A stretch of DNA of 64,000 nt from Campylorhamphus procurvoides. Its lineage: Eukaryota > Chordata > Aves > Passeriformes > Dendrocolaptidae. Location of the stretch: the NCBI GenBank assembly GCA_013396655.1, contig WBMV01006502.1:4237-68236 (forward strand), read 5' to 3'. The position numbers and the translations under genes were made by a program. Positions 1 to 12,420 of the stretch are shown one piece after another. Position 1 is the first letter of the stretch; each line of letters starts with the position of its first letter. A model generated the notes under the pieces. It was not told the DNA's origin, did no database searches, and saw only the letters and a list, made by a program, of their open reading frames with translations.

Positions 1-1199
1 CCCCCCAAAAAAAATCCCAAAACCAATAACAAAATAAACAAAGAAAAAAACAACAACAATAAAAAAAGCCAAAAAAAACCCAGAAAACCAACAATCAATA
101 TATCAAAAACTTCATTAGCTCCCTAAATTTTTGGGAAGGCCTTCTAGCAAACAATAGCCTGGACAAGCACTGCAAGATTTAAAAACTGAAAAGGCTTGCA
201 CTGACCTGGAAAAGGCACACCTGCAGTCTGCTTCCAGCCACACTTCATGGACAAAGACCAATTCAGAGGAAGTTATTTTAATAGAAATAATGTAAACCTT
301 AACACACATTAATTATACTTTATATTAGTGTTACTCTTGAGCCCTCTAATGTATTAATATTGCCAAGAAAATTAATCTTACCATTGTGAATGTTGCTGCT
401 GCTGGTTCACACCAGATATTTCTTCCTTAGTAAGGAAATGAATCAGCACAAAAATCCTAGAACATAGGTCCAACTAAAAATTTAGGTAAAGTAAAACCTG
501 ACACAAAATATTGACTCTTCAAATCCCTTCTGCATTACAGTGTATACAAGAGATTCTCATGAGACCTGTCTCTGAAATACCTGAATGACTTTTCACTGGC
601 ACTAAGGAAGAGCCTTCTTTTATTCCAGTGCAACCCAATAGGGAGAAAACTACAACCACAAACTACTTTCTCTCTGGACAATGTCCATCAGTGCAAATTC
701 CTAAAAATTCTTCTTTAAAAAAAAGTAAATATATACGTATGTGCACATGCACAAAAATGCACCCATCACTATGCATACTACTACAAAAGGAACATCTTTG
801 TTGTTGTTTTAAGTGTAATGCCTGTGTATTTAAACTGCATCCCAAATATGTAAAATATTCCTTTACTCTAAAATTTTAGAAGTGCTACTATAAGCACTAT
901 TGTCATTTATTAATAAATACTGTTTGCAACAATTATATAAGGCTCAGGAAAAATAATTTTTGTCAACAGTTCAAAGACAAGGGTTCCATAAAAAATTTTC
1001 CTAATTAGAAATATCCCTGTGATTTTTATTTACCTTGAACAGTAAATGGCTGAGACAGCTATTAAATAGAACAAGTCCTGTAGTCAGAGCACATTATTTA
1101 ACCATATTGCCACTCACTGGAATTAGACATATTTATCATGTTTTATGATAAAAGCTTTTTATCACACTTTCAGAATCACAAATCTGATATGGTGGGTTT

Positions 1200-1200
<1 letters not shown>

Positions 1201-1245
<45 letters not shown>

Positions 1246-1246
1246 T
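1201..1246. repeat. (TAA)n microsatellite
   Basis: About 15 uninterrupted ATA/TAA triplets lie in SYN2 intron 1. Confidence 0.97.
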
Positions 1247-2200
1247 TTTTGGTCCTACAAATGAAAGAAACCTTTCACATATTTTAAAACTTTCTTAATG
1301 ATAAACCATAATGAAGTGTTCATATACATAAAGAGCTTTTGTTGGAAAAGATCTCCAGCACAACCAAAACCATGGAAGCAAACTAAGAGATGGTGAAATA
1401 GTGCTGAATCTTCCTCTCTGCAGCCATCCAGTTCACCAAATGTGAGACTTAAGAAACTGTGACTGACCTCATGTTGGAGTTTAATGTACTAGATCTGCAC
1501 TGTTTCAGTGGAATTACAACCAGTTTTATTAGGAAGAAAGCAGAAGCAATAAGGAAGCAATGAGGTTAAACAATACAAACTTGAAGTTAGGCAAGGAGCA
1601 TGTATCCACACCACAGGAAAGTCAGGTTGCTACTTTGGATTTGAGCCAGAAAACTACAAATTTTTTGTCTTTTGCAATTCCCTCTAAATCATAAAACTAA
1701 AATAGAAGCCATTTTAATCCTGCTTCCTCCCCTGTCCCTAGGTTTGTTTTCATTCCCCCCATACACTCACCCCTGGTTTCTTCTGGAAGAAGTCAATCTT
1801 ATCACAGAAAAGGATCTTGGCTTCTGCCACAATCCTCAACAGAAAGCAGTAAGATTGTAGCTCAGCAGATTACAAACCTGGAAATTCAGCAAAAATCAGT
1901 GTTTCATAAACAGTAGTAGCTTTGCAAGGTCAAAATTGGAAGATAACAGCTCTACTGGCATGAGAGAACAACTTTATTTTCATATAGATGTGGAGAGTAT
2001 CTAAACTCAAAGACAGTTCTGAAATTCCTGCTCAGAAAGTTCCTGGGATGAGGATACTTTTGACTCCTAGAGGCAGGGACACATCCACACACAAACAGAA
2101 CTTGGGATTTAGTACTAGTCATGCCACAGGCTTTATGTATTCTCCACACACACCTTCTCAACAAACAGCCAAATAATTATCTCATCATTAACTTGACATT

Positions 2201-2440
2201 ACAAGAGGAAACTGCCTCAAGCTGTGCCAAGGGAGGTTCAGGTCAGACATGAGGAGGAATTTCTTGCTAGAAAAGGTGGCCAGGCATTGGAAGGGGCTGC
2301 CCAGGGAGGTTTGGAGTCCCCAGCACTGGAGGTGTCCAAGGCACTGAGTGCTCTGGGTTGGGGGACAATTTGGGCATTGGGCACAGAGTGGGCTCCGTGG
2401 GCTGGGAGGACTTTTCCAGCCTCAATGATTGTATGATCTG
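2201..2440 (+). mobile_element. CR1 LINE, 5'-truncated 3' end
   Basis: The sequence from ACAAGAGGAAACTGCCTCAA to the degraded tail ATGATTGTATGATCTG follows the CR1 3' end: a GGCTGCCCAGGGAGG block, a GGAGGTGTCCAAGG block and a TTTTCCAGCCTCAATGATT terminus. It is inserted in the antisense orientation relative to SYN2. Substitutions are numerous, so it is an old copy. Any open frames through it are only remnants. Confidence 0.9.
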
Positions 2441-5314
2441 CAGGAGCTCTCCAATAAGCAGCACATATTGCTGATACTTTGGTTATGACATTTTTTGCTG
2501 AATACTTATGAGGAAACTGTACCTAATCATCCCTTTAAAGAACAATTTCTGTGCTTTCATCTGTTAATTGAGAGATTCCCTAATGATTAGTCACTCACAG
2601 TTTATTTCTGTAGAAGTAATATCTGTAAAAAATGGGGTTTAGGACAGGAAGTTATAGCAACACTTTTTTCCTAAAGGTCATATCATTTTTGCTTAATCCA
2701 TTTCTCTTTAATATATTTATAAAAATATTTTAATGTTATAATACATAGACATAATTCATGACATTGAAGCAATCTAATAGTTTATATCAAATCATTTTAT
2801 GTGTGTCGTTTAGAGTAGAATAAAAATATTTATTTTTTATATGGGGCTCTGATAATATTTTATATTTTTAATCACCTAATAAAAACTCAAAGAAATGTGT
2901 GTATTTTTAATGTTTTTAATAACTCCTACTAGCAATCAGTGTAAACAATGTGTTATAAACACCAATAATCAATTGGGATATAAGGCTATAGAGACCAAAT
3001 GATGAATCAAACAAGGTCAAACATGGAACAGCTATTAAAAAAAAGCTGGAAGAGAATACACTTAATGGTTGTACCAAACTTGCCTTTTGTAACAACTTCT
3101 ACCACCTGACTGGCTGATGGTGGCATGTGATAGGGGGCAAAAAGAGGTGATCACACTTTATTAGACACCAAACCTCTGATTTGGAGCTGATTGGGTTTTA
3201 AACAGGAAATAGGAAAAGCACATTTACGCCTCTGTCTGCACAGCTGGGACTAAGTCCCTAATTTCTCTTTTCCTGTCCCCCACCCCTCATAGGAGGAGCT
3301 CACAGTAACTTACACAAAATGGGCTGAGCCCAAGCAAACACTGGTGTTCAGAGGTGAAAATTAAGGAAATGCTGTTCACACCAGTTCCCAGCTGCACTTA
3401 CGTCACATTGTGACATCCCATGTGTCTTCTACCTCCTACAATCACAGATACTCAGGAAGGACACAGACAACTAGAGTGTGCAGAAAAAAACTCAGGTTCT
3501 ACAAAGCCTGGAGGTCCATGCTCTTCAGCACTGTCTACTGGACCAATCCATTAATTAAATGAATCCCACCTATACTTGCAATTCCAAAAGGAGCGAGCAA
3601 GTCTGGTCTGGCAGGCCTGATCAATGTGCTCATGGATGGGCAGACACAACCATAGCACAAGCCCTGCACATGCCTCACTATTCCCTGACACAGCTGAAGC
3701 CAAAGCCACTAAGCTTCAGCTCCAGCTGAGGGGCCATGTACTGCTCAAAAAACCAGGAAAACCAGGAACAGCCTCATTTGATTTAAGAGTCAGTGTCTTC
3801 TGAATTAAATATTTCCATCACTTTTGATTCAAATGTATGAACCTTAGCCAGCAACCTTTTGTTAGAAATCAGTTCATTATTATTTGATTGTCAGGAAAAT
3901 AGTGACACACCTGTGGTGACAGTGGGTATGGTAAAAAGGGCAAAGTCTTCCTGCTTTTTGCAAAAGCTTAAATGGGTCTGCTTAAACAAGCCCAAACAAA
4001 CTTGTGTTACCATGAATACCTGTCCCTCCAGCTGGCTGGCTGAAAGAACGCAAGCTTTCCTTTGACAAGACCAGTTTGACTCAGCACACATAAAGCTGTT
4101 TAATTAGCAAAGGCAGAAGTGCAATCAAGCAAGCATTTTTCATTCCAGACCAAGGTATGACGCTGCCCTCCCGCCCACAGGGGCTATGAAGTCTTATCAC
4201 CTCATTGCACACTTTTTTCACTCCACAAGGTAAGTCACCTCATCTGTGGAAACAATATAATTATTGCAGGTAATATTTATTTCATAATTTATTACTTCAC
4301 TTTTTGTCATCTGCAACACTGCTTTCTCTGTCAATTTACTCTTTTCCATTCTTGATAACTTTTCCACCTACTTGTAATTACCCTTTGCTGCTGTGTTCAT
4401 CCAAGCAGGTCTAGAATCCTTCTGTGCAGGCAGTGTATGCAAACCTGACTGTCTGTGTTTGTCAGTCTCTTTCTCAGACACAGCTTCATACTCACATATT
4501 TTCACTAAGGTTTTATCCCATTTTTAAATGCAGATTGCAGTGTATCTTATCTACAAATGTATAAAAATCCCAAACACCAGCCTATTTCAATGATATTAAA
4601 GCAGATTTCTGAGAGCTAAGGTGATGCAATTATGTGGTATTGGGTATGAATTCTTCTATGGGTGATTTACATGGTGCTATTGAGAACTAGGTACTAAAAC
4701 TGCATATACTGCAGCCACTGCTTTAAGAACATATGGATGCTGTAGGAATAGTAAACATCAATCTTCTGAAGAAAGATTTCAGCAAAAACGTGTACAGTCT
4801 TCCAGTGCCCTTCAGTGTTTACAGAATGGCAGACAACATCCATATAAAACACATACCCCTCAGAATACAGGAAATCCTTTATAAACACTTTTTCAAGATG
4901 AACAATAAGAAGTCTAATATTATAGGTTTTAATAATCTATTCTTTCAGTAGATTACAATTTGCTACTCACTACCCATTACCAAATTCTGAATAGATTGTA
5001 AGTAGAATTTCTTATTTTACTTAGTTCTATTATCTGCAAAGCAATTTGTTATTCCTTTTAACTCTCACTTCAGTCTCATCACTTTGAAATAAATCTGCCT
5101 AAAATCCATTATTTCCTTGCCAATTTTTCCATCTACTTTCCATGAAGTCAAACTTTAGAAGAAAATATTGGCAAACTCTTTTTTTTTTCTATTAGCACCT
5201 ATTCAACTAAATCTGTTACTATAAGTTTCATTAAGCTTCAGAGATATTTCCGTCATCTCTTCAAAGATCAAGAAGAAAAGAAAAAATTCACTTGGATCTT
5301 GAGCACAGGGGGCA

Positions 5315-5368
5315 GGGATGGGATGGGATGGGATGGGATGGGATGGGATGGGATGGGATGGGATGGGA
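5315..5368. repeat. (GGGAT)n pentanucleotide microsatellite
   Basis: About eleven perfect GGGAT units, closing with GGGAGAGG. GGG runs on the plus strand are separated by only two bases, so the array has strong G-quadruplex potential. Confidence 0.97.
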
Positions 5369-6490
5369 GAGGACAACAGACAGAATCTGTTCAAATCTAT
5401 AGTCAGCATCTCATGTACACTAAGTTGCCTAAAATAACATTTGAGCCTGTAAGAGCTTGTTTATATACAGCAATCCACAGAGTATGGAGGACAAAGTGTT
5501 TTCCACTAAAGAATTTTTTTAAATTTTATATCTAGTCTAAAAGGTAATCACTATCACATACTGTGTTTTGCTATTTATACGAATATAGCCAAGTATTACA
5601 CATGACAGAACTGTAAATAAACATAAAAAAAAATTCAGCAATTTTTTCTTAGATCATCTTAAAATATCAGCATACACACTGTGTGGTGCTGCACCAGCTG
5701 GCTGTTTCAGAGAACAGACACAAAACACAATTTGTATGAGGGTGCTGTGCACTACAAATTCAGATTTGTTAACATGTTCTATACTTCAGTTAGCTTGGGT
5801 GCATGTCCCAGTTCTCATGTCCTCACCAGCGTGGACTTAGAATTTAAAATATGGATGAAGAATCAGTAACACAGCTCAATGTGTTACTAAACTTCATCCC
5901 TTTTGCCACAGTAGGTGAGACAGAGTTCAGTGTAAATGTCACTGTGCTCTGCAGAAATCCACCTGATTTTTGTGTGCCTGTGCCCTCCCAGCCCACAAAG
6001 ACCCGTGTTGCTTGGGCCTGTGTCTCTCCTTTAATTGTGTTGTTATTTTGATTGCAAAAGCACAGAGCCCTTAATGCAGAGCTGGAAACTGAAGTGCGTG
6101 CTGGGAAGTGCTGCTGATCTAATTACCTGCTTGTAATGAGCTGTCTAAGCACATACTGTCTTCATGTAAAATCTGTTTGCCAGCTCCTTTTTGGAGTGCT
6201 AGGGACTCAGTCCAAAGACCATAACTAGAATTAGAGTGAAATGTCTTAAAAAGATAATTTTGAAGTGGGAAATTTTCATATGAATCAAAAATTAGAGATA
6301 AACCAAAGTAAAATCTTTACCACTCTTGCTCAGTTTCAGGGGGTTTAAGGAATCTGTTGCCTCCTTGAAAGATTACAGTGTTATCCCAAAGGCAAGGTTA
6401 CTTTTCCTTTAATTTTCGGAGTTTCTTGTTGCAAAAGGCACAGCAGCAGTTAATTAGCTTTTAGTTAATTAATAAAAGCAACTTAGCATA

Positions 6491-6611
6491 TGACAGAATC
6501 AGGGAGTATTTTGAGTTGGAAGAAACACACAAGGATCACCAAGTCCAACGCTTAAATGAATGGCCCATACAGGGGATTGGACCCATGACCTTGGTGTTAT
6601 TAGCACCAAGT
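6491..6611 (-). mobile_element. tRNA-Ile-derived SINE with CR1 tail (TguSINE1-like), 5'-truncated
   Basis: Read on the minus strand, 6611-6561 is the 3' half of a tRNA-Ile. It runs from the anticodon loop (CTAATAACACCAAGG) through the T-arm (GGTCATGGGTCCAATCCCC) to the acceptor end. It is followed by a 70-bp CR1-like tail (GTTGGACTTGGTGATC … CTTCCAACTC … GATTCTGTCA). The tRNA 5' half is missing, as after incomplete reverse transcription. tRNA-Ile/CR1 composite SINEs are known from passerines, which supports the organism call. It is not a working tRNA gene. Confidence 0.88.
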
Positions 6612-7327
6612 TTTAATGAACTAATATATGTTTTTTTCCTCCCATACAAAATACATCTATTGATAAGATTACCTTTTCCTTACACTCTACATTTGGCCAT
6701 TTGGCCAGTCTTAAGAGATTAGGCTCTTCTAAAAAGGAGATTCCTTACTCCTCTGCAACACCACTGGCCTTGCCCCAAACACATCTCACCTGCAGTCCCT
6801 GAACAAGTGCCAAGGGATCCCTTCAGCCCCCCTCCCTCTGTACAATCAGTGCCAGTTCCTTCTTTGCCCAGAGTCTGGGTTTCCTTCCCCATTTCACATC
6901 TGGCTCTGTACTTCATCCTGGGGACAGTGTGCTCCGCCTTGCCAGGAGTCTGGCAAGGACACTGCTCTTCTCTGCAGTCATCCCAGAGGACTGGAGAGTG
7001 CTCTGGCAAAGCACTTGCCCTCATTTATACATTATTGAAATCAAATTACACCTCCTAAAAGTTGAAAACTTGCTAACAGAGAACTTACACTGAATGCAAA
7101 AAACCTGCATTTACTAAATCAACGTTACACCCAAATAAGATACATGAGAATTCTCGTTCAACTGGAGTAAGAAAATACTAATTAGTTATACACAATTGAA
7201 CAATCTCTACCAAACAGAAAGACTGCGGTGAATTCTCATGGTGGTGCCTTCATGGAAATTGTTTGGTAGTTATCCTACATAAAACAATCACAAAAGTACT
7301 TTTAATTGAATCTCTTTTCCACCTTCT

Positions 7328-7390
7328 AGTAATTGCAAAAAAACCAAAACCAAACCAAAACAAACAAAAAAAAACCCAAATCAAACCCTA
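7328..7390. repeat. A/C-rich low-complexity tract
   Basis: Runs of A are broken by CC or CCC (AAAACCAAAACCAAACCAAAAC and similar) with no fixed period. Confidence 0.85.
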
Positions 7391-10300
7391 AGAAACTCAT
7401 GCTGCTCACTTTGTTACATTTTTGTATCATCAACCAGTGTTCTTCTGCACTATGACAGTGGTGTTCATATTAAAAACATTTATGATGAGCAATGTTTGCC
7501 CATAAATGACTCAGTAATTTTAAACAGAAAGCTTGCTCTTCATATAGCATTTGTCCCAGCCATTTGGGGATTATCTTTTGGGCCTATCACAAGATAACTA
7601 ACTACTTAAACTGTAAACATTAAAAGAAATGCCTAATTCTCTGGAGGGGAAATAAAAGGGGTACTGGTACTTTTAACCAGATTTGTGCTTAAAAATAGAA
7701 GAACAAAATTTTCCAACTTCATTCTTTATATAGTTCCATCATTACTGCCAACAATTTTTATATTCAAGCTTTAAAGCACAAGACAGACTAAGTAATGATT
7801 TGTTTCCAATATTGAAACAGCTTTCTAAATATTATACATAAGTTTTAATAAAGATAATAATCTATACACAGCATTTTGGCACCTTACTACTGATGTATGG
7901 CCTCTAATCAATCACTTGTTCAGCACTGAAGATTCAGTACTTTTTGTGTACAGAACAAAATGGTTATTTCCTGAGGAAGTGAAAAACATTCTAAAATAAA
8001 TTTATCTAGCTGAAAAATTTGGAAACTTAATGTGGAGCAATAACTAGGAAACCAGAATTAAAAGAAAAGGTTAAGCAAGCTGCCTGGGCTTTAATACAAT
8101 TCTGTCACTAGTCTCTTGGATGACCTTGAACAAATTATTTCACTTCTTAGTTTCCTCCATTGGTAGAGATAGCAACAAAGATCCCTAAAGCTGTAAAATG
8201 GCCATTGTAGTCTGTCACATCAAATCATCATTAAACCAAACAAGTGGTTCTTGAAGCTTTCCCTCATCCCCAACAGATTCATGGGGCATGTGTGAATCAG
8301 TCACTTTTCTACTACATCTTTAAATACTTTGTAGGGTTCTCCACCAGGTATGTTAACTCGGAAAAGGGTTCTGGACATCAAGGTACTGAAAATGTCTGTT
8401 CCGTACACACCTACAGATGAAAAGGATGGCATATTCAAATGCATAGGCCTGAAAATAAAATCAGCTTTTCCACTGTCTTTATGTCAATGAATAGTAGTGT
8501 TTCATTGGAAGAAGTGTTTGCATCACAGGTCACCTCTTCCTTATGGTGCTACTCTGGAATGACAAAAAGTTTTGGCGATAATTGGTGAAAACAATTGCTG
8601 GCTATTTGCTCCCACCTTAGGACCAAAGGATCATTTATTATATAAGTGACTAAGAGAAAGTCTTTCATCAGAACCAGAACTAACAAAGACCACTTGTCCT
8701 AGATTTGTCTCTGACAGCTGACTAAAACCTTCAGTCTATTTTCCTGTCTTCCCTTCACTTGCCACTGAGGCATGTGTAAAGCTACAGCTGGGAGAATGTC
8801 TGACATTGGCTTATTTTGCAGTATTGCCTTTAGAAGAAGCCCTTAGAGGTCTGTCTCATCTATGTGGCTGCAAGTTTCAAATAATCTATGGAAAAATAAT
8901 CATCTTTCACAGCTCTAACATGTCTTGGTTTGAAAAAGGAGGATAGTTTGACACAACAACTGCATTTTCTCTTCCTGTAAGAAGTCAGATAACATGGTAA
9001 AAAAAATATGCAAATTAATATAGATAAGCCAATTCTCCCATTTTTTCCCCTGTCCTATCTCATAAAAGTAAAGTAATTTTCAAGACTTGCATTAGGACAA
9101 ACCTCTTCGGGCAAGAAATTGAGCAAAGATGCCATTGAGATCAAGATTATAAATTGCAGGCGACAACTAAGCATTTGTTTCTGTGTAGAATATCCCATAT
9201 GATTCCATTAGTCACAATAACAATGTTGGGTTTCTATATCTCATGTTTCAAGTATGAGTCTATTTCATAGGAATAAAATATGTTAGAAACAAAATGTTCC
9301 TTTGATGCCAGAGTAAGAAGGAATATCTGTTGCTGACAGAAGAAGGTGCTTATGCTTCCTCTGGCCTTGGATTAAAAGAGGATACTGAATCAGCAGGACT
9401 TCAATGTGATCCAGACCAAAATCCTTTGATTTCTATTGAAACTTCAATCCAAAAGCCATAAATACATTTTTAATTTAAAACATACACAATGAAGTTCAAA
9501 AGATCAGGAAAACAAATGCCCAGCATACCATCTTCCTCTCAGGATTAATGTAAATCAGCTGGAATGGTTTCTTAGGAGGCTCTAAGAGGTGAATTGGTGC
9601 TGTTTTTCTTGTTATTGACAGGGTTTGCTCAGTGCATCACATGACAGCAGCTCTACGAACCTCCTCTTGTTAAACTGCACGGCAGTGCAGTACAGCAGGC
9701 AGGAGCTGGGGCTGGCCAGCAGACACTGACATTTACTTGCTGCCAGTTTCAATCTGCCTTTTTTCCTCCACAAATTATAATACATATTCCATTTTAGAGC
9801 ATATAGTCAAATTCTAAAGTAGATCAATGCATATCCATATGGACATCCACACTTCCGAAGGTATGGAACAAACTCTCCTGCATGTATTATGAGAATACAC
9901 ATATATCCGGTGTAGGAAGGGACCCACAAGGATCATACATGTATTTTTCACCATTTATTTCAAAATCTTCAGTTACAAAACTACTCGTTTCCTGGAGAGG
10001 AAAGAGCCAGTATTACAACTGCTCTTTCTAGAATTACTATGTATCTATGTCGCATACCATGAGGAGGAGAAAAAGCAAAGCAAGTAGGCATGAGTAACCT
10101 TCTGTCCATTTGTCACTGCATCCAGTCTCCTACCTGGAGCGCTCTTGGCGACACTTACCGTGCAGAGCATTTAAAAGCTCTGCCACTATCAACAGATTGT
10201 GTTGATTCTGGGGGTGTTTATCAAAAATGTAAAAAATGCCATGTTCGTAATACACAGGATGGCTTCAGTAAGCACAGAAAAATTCTCTTAGAAACAAACG

Positions 10301-10456
10301 TTATGAACATATAGAGTTACTGAATTTCCCCAGTAGGAATCCATGCACTGTAGAATATGAAATAAATAGATATTTCTGCAAGGCAATGAGCAGTGTCCAT
10401 GGATGCATCTCCATGACGTAGGTACAGAGGCTGCCTTAGTCTGGCAGATACAACCA

Positions 10457-10590
10457 CCTTTTTTTTTTTTTTTTAAACAACCACCAAAAAAAACACCAAA
10501 AAAAACAAAAAACCAAAACAAAAGCAAACCAAAACACCACAACACACAGACCCTACCACAAAACCAAGCACAGAAGAAAAAACCTGAAAA
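10457..10590. repeat. Poly-T followed by A/C-rich low-complexity tract
   Basis: A T-run of about 18 bases is followed directly by about 110 bases of A-runs interrupted by C or CC. It is repeat-like, without coding or RNA features. Confidence 0.85.
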
Positions 10591-11540
10591 ATTTAACAGG
10601 TAATGTTATCTTAACATTAATATATTTGCTATATATAAAGACATTTTTGTTTCAGGTGTTTTATTAAAGTAGCATTTTAAAGCAAATCGGATCACATTAT
10701 AGAATTGCACAAGTCCATCTAGACAGTAAGGCTGTAAATTTGAGAAGATGACAATAAAATCACAAACCCTCAATCCATTACTGAATGATGCGTTATAAAA
10801 ACATACTTGTTTTACTCCATATTATTTTAAGGCACTGTTAAGACCTTCTATGCTGTAATTACCAACAGCGAATGACACAATTCACAGCTTACTGTGTAAA
10901 CACAAAGGGAAGCAAGTTAAAGAAGGATTAATAGGAATACATCCTTCCTATAAACCACAGCATCCACCAGAGCCACCCGTGATAAACAGGTCTGAAACAG
11001 CCATAACCTCTCCTTCTGGTACCAGCCAGGCACAGGTGTACAAGTTCTATGTTTTGTAAATGCCACATTTTTGATGTTGGTAGTGGATGCAAAACACTCA
11101 GCCCAAATAAAACCTCCCAAGAGAATTAACAGAAGCACACAAATTCACAGCACTATGATAGAAACGAGGGCTGGTCCTCAGTACCCTGAAGGACCTTCAC
11201 CCGAACACGGATTTGAGATGCTGCCACAGAAGCAGCGGGATCTGCGTGAAATCAAATCAGCTCGTAAACATGAATTAACACACGTAGCACTACAACCACA
11301 AGCAGTTCCACACATAAATTCGTGACCAGCACACCTAAATCCTACCTGCCACTACACACGAGTGCTTTATTTCGCCAGAGAACACAGAATTTGCTTTATC
11401 AGGGAGGTAAATACGTTTTATTTAGTGTTGTGATGGAAAACAGATTTCATGGCTAGTCAGGCGCTCCGGGGCTTGCTGGGTTTTGCTCCATCTTCCAGTG
11501 TGTAACGCTGCGCTCCAGCCCCTCAGCGAGGCCGGGCGGG

Positions 11541-11706
11541 GGGTGCTTTGCTCGGCAAGTGGAGGGCTCTGCCTGGAGAAAGGTGGGGGCTGTGCCAGGC
11601 GAGGGATGCTCTGCCCTGCAGATGGGGGGCTCTGCCGGGCGAGGGGGGGAAGCTCTGCCCGGCAAGGGATGCTCTGCCCTGCAGATGGGGGGCTCTGTCG
11701 GGAGTC
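11541..11706. repeat. GC-rich minisatellite, about 21-bp unit, 63-bp higher-order period
   Basis: The motif GCTCTGCC plus 11-15 variable GC-rich bases recurs about seven times. A 63-bp higher-order copy is clear: GGGATGCTCTGCCCTGCAGA begins at 11603 and again at 11666. The array sits about 180 bp inside SYN2 intron 1, still within the CpG island. Because 63 is a multiple of three, several spurious open frames cross it. Confidence 0.85.
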
Positions 11707-11888
11707 CCTGGGCCCCCGTGCCCGCACCTTCATCCCCCAGGGCCCAAGGCGCGTCCCACCGCCCCAGGTGAGCCCGCACCTGCCGGGGAAGGGATCCGCG
11801 GGAGAAGGGACAGCAGTGAGGATGGGGGAAGGACGGAGGGGGAGGAGGATGAGGAGGAGGGCACGGAGGGGCATGCGGAGGCACCTAC

Positions 11889-12011
11889 CAGTCCGTGTGC
11901 GGCTCGTCGATGACCAGGAGCAGCTTGAACTTTCTGCCGACGGCCGCGGAGACCGCGGAGGTCGCGTCCACCAGCCCCGCCGAGGCCGCCGTCTGCTTCA
12001 CGGCGTTGGAG
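11889..12011 (-). CDS. SYN2: Synapsin II, 3' end of coding exon 1 (partial)
   Basis: Synapsins are neuronal phosphoproteins on the cytoplasmic face of synaptic vesicles. They tether vesicles to each other and to actin, and their domain C has an ATP-grasp-like fold. Read on the minus strand, this 123-bp piece encodes 40 full residues plus the first two bases of a Trp codon. It contains AVKQTAASAGLVDA (end of domain B) and then LLLVIDEPHTDW (first strand of domain C). The AVKQTAASAGLVDA block is specific to synapsin II; synapsin III differs there. The exon ends GACTG followed by GTAGGTG, a good phase-2 donor, as expected for synapsin exon 1. The start codon and domain A, including the conserved N-terminal phosphorylation region, are not visible because the exon runs into the N gap at 12012. 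GC content and CpG density are far above the surrounding DNA, as expected for a CpG-island first exon. The identification is secure; only the missing part is uncertain. Confidence 0.94.
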
Positions 12012-12123
12012 NNNNNNNNNNNNNNNNNNNNNNNNNNNNNNNNNNNNNNNNNNNNNNNNNNNNNNNNNNNNNNNNNNNNNNNNNNNNNNNNNNNNNNNNN
12101 NNNNNNNNNNNNNNNNNNNNNNN
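12012..12123. other. Assembly gap (112 N) inside SYN2 exon 1
   Basis: A run of 112 N lies in the most GC-rich part of the window. It removes the start codon and domain A of SYN2. Synapsin II of other vertebrates has roughly 80-90 residues before the first residue visible here. The true gap is therefore probably larger than 112 bases, unless the protein's N-terminal region is short in this bird. Confidence 0.97.
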
Positions 12124-12420
12124 CCCGAGCGCAGCCCCCGCCGCGGGGATGGGCGCCGTTCCGCGCAGCAGCGGGTGTCGGGCGTGGAGAGGGAGGGAGC
12201 GCTGGGAAGAGCATCGCTGTGGCTGGAGTCACCTGCGAGGCACGGGGGCGATGTTCGGACACCGGGACACGCTCCAGCCGGAGGACACGGTCCAGCTGCC
12301 CCCAGTGCAACCACTGCAGTGTGTGAGGGCAGCAATCCCCGCTTCAAGCTGCGCTGCGTCTGCGGGCAGGCACTGCCACACTGGCATCCCCCGAAATATT
12401 AATGAAACCTCTGTTATAAT
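12124..12420 (-). promoter_or_regulatory. SYN2: Probable SYN2 5' UTR / CpG-island promoter
   Basis: GC-rich, CpG-dense sequence lies directly 5' of the SYN2 exon in transcription order, with GC-box-like GGGCG stretches and no TATA box that I can place. No synapsin-type N-terminal reading frame (MNFLRRRLSD-like) appears here, so the start codon must be in the gap and this is 5' UTR plus promoter. I looked for an RE1/REST-type element like that of synapsin I and did not see one. The island fades into AT-rich sequence at about 12.4 kb. The transcription start cannot be placed. Confidence 0.6.

Larger units (their letters stand above)
1..11888 (-). other. SYN2: SYN2 intron 1, 5' portion
   Basis: All sequence below the exon 1 donor (GTAGGT, read on the minus strand from 11888) is the start of SYN2 intron 1, which continues past the window edge. 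No further synapsin exon appears, which fits the long first intron of this gene in other vertebrates. The intron holds a minisatellite at its start, a CR1 fragment, a SINE, (TAA)n and (GGGAT)n microsatellites and A/C-rich tracts. I see no protein-coding exon of a nested gene in this part. Confidence 0.85.

Noticed and set aside
6561..6611. A tRNA-Ile gene
   Set aside because: Only the 3' half is present, substitutions occur in the T-arm, and a CR1-type tail follows; it is a SINE.
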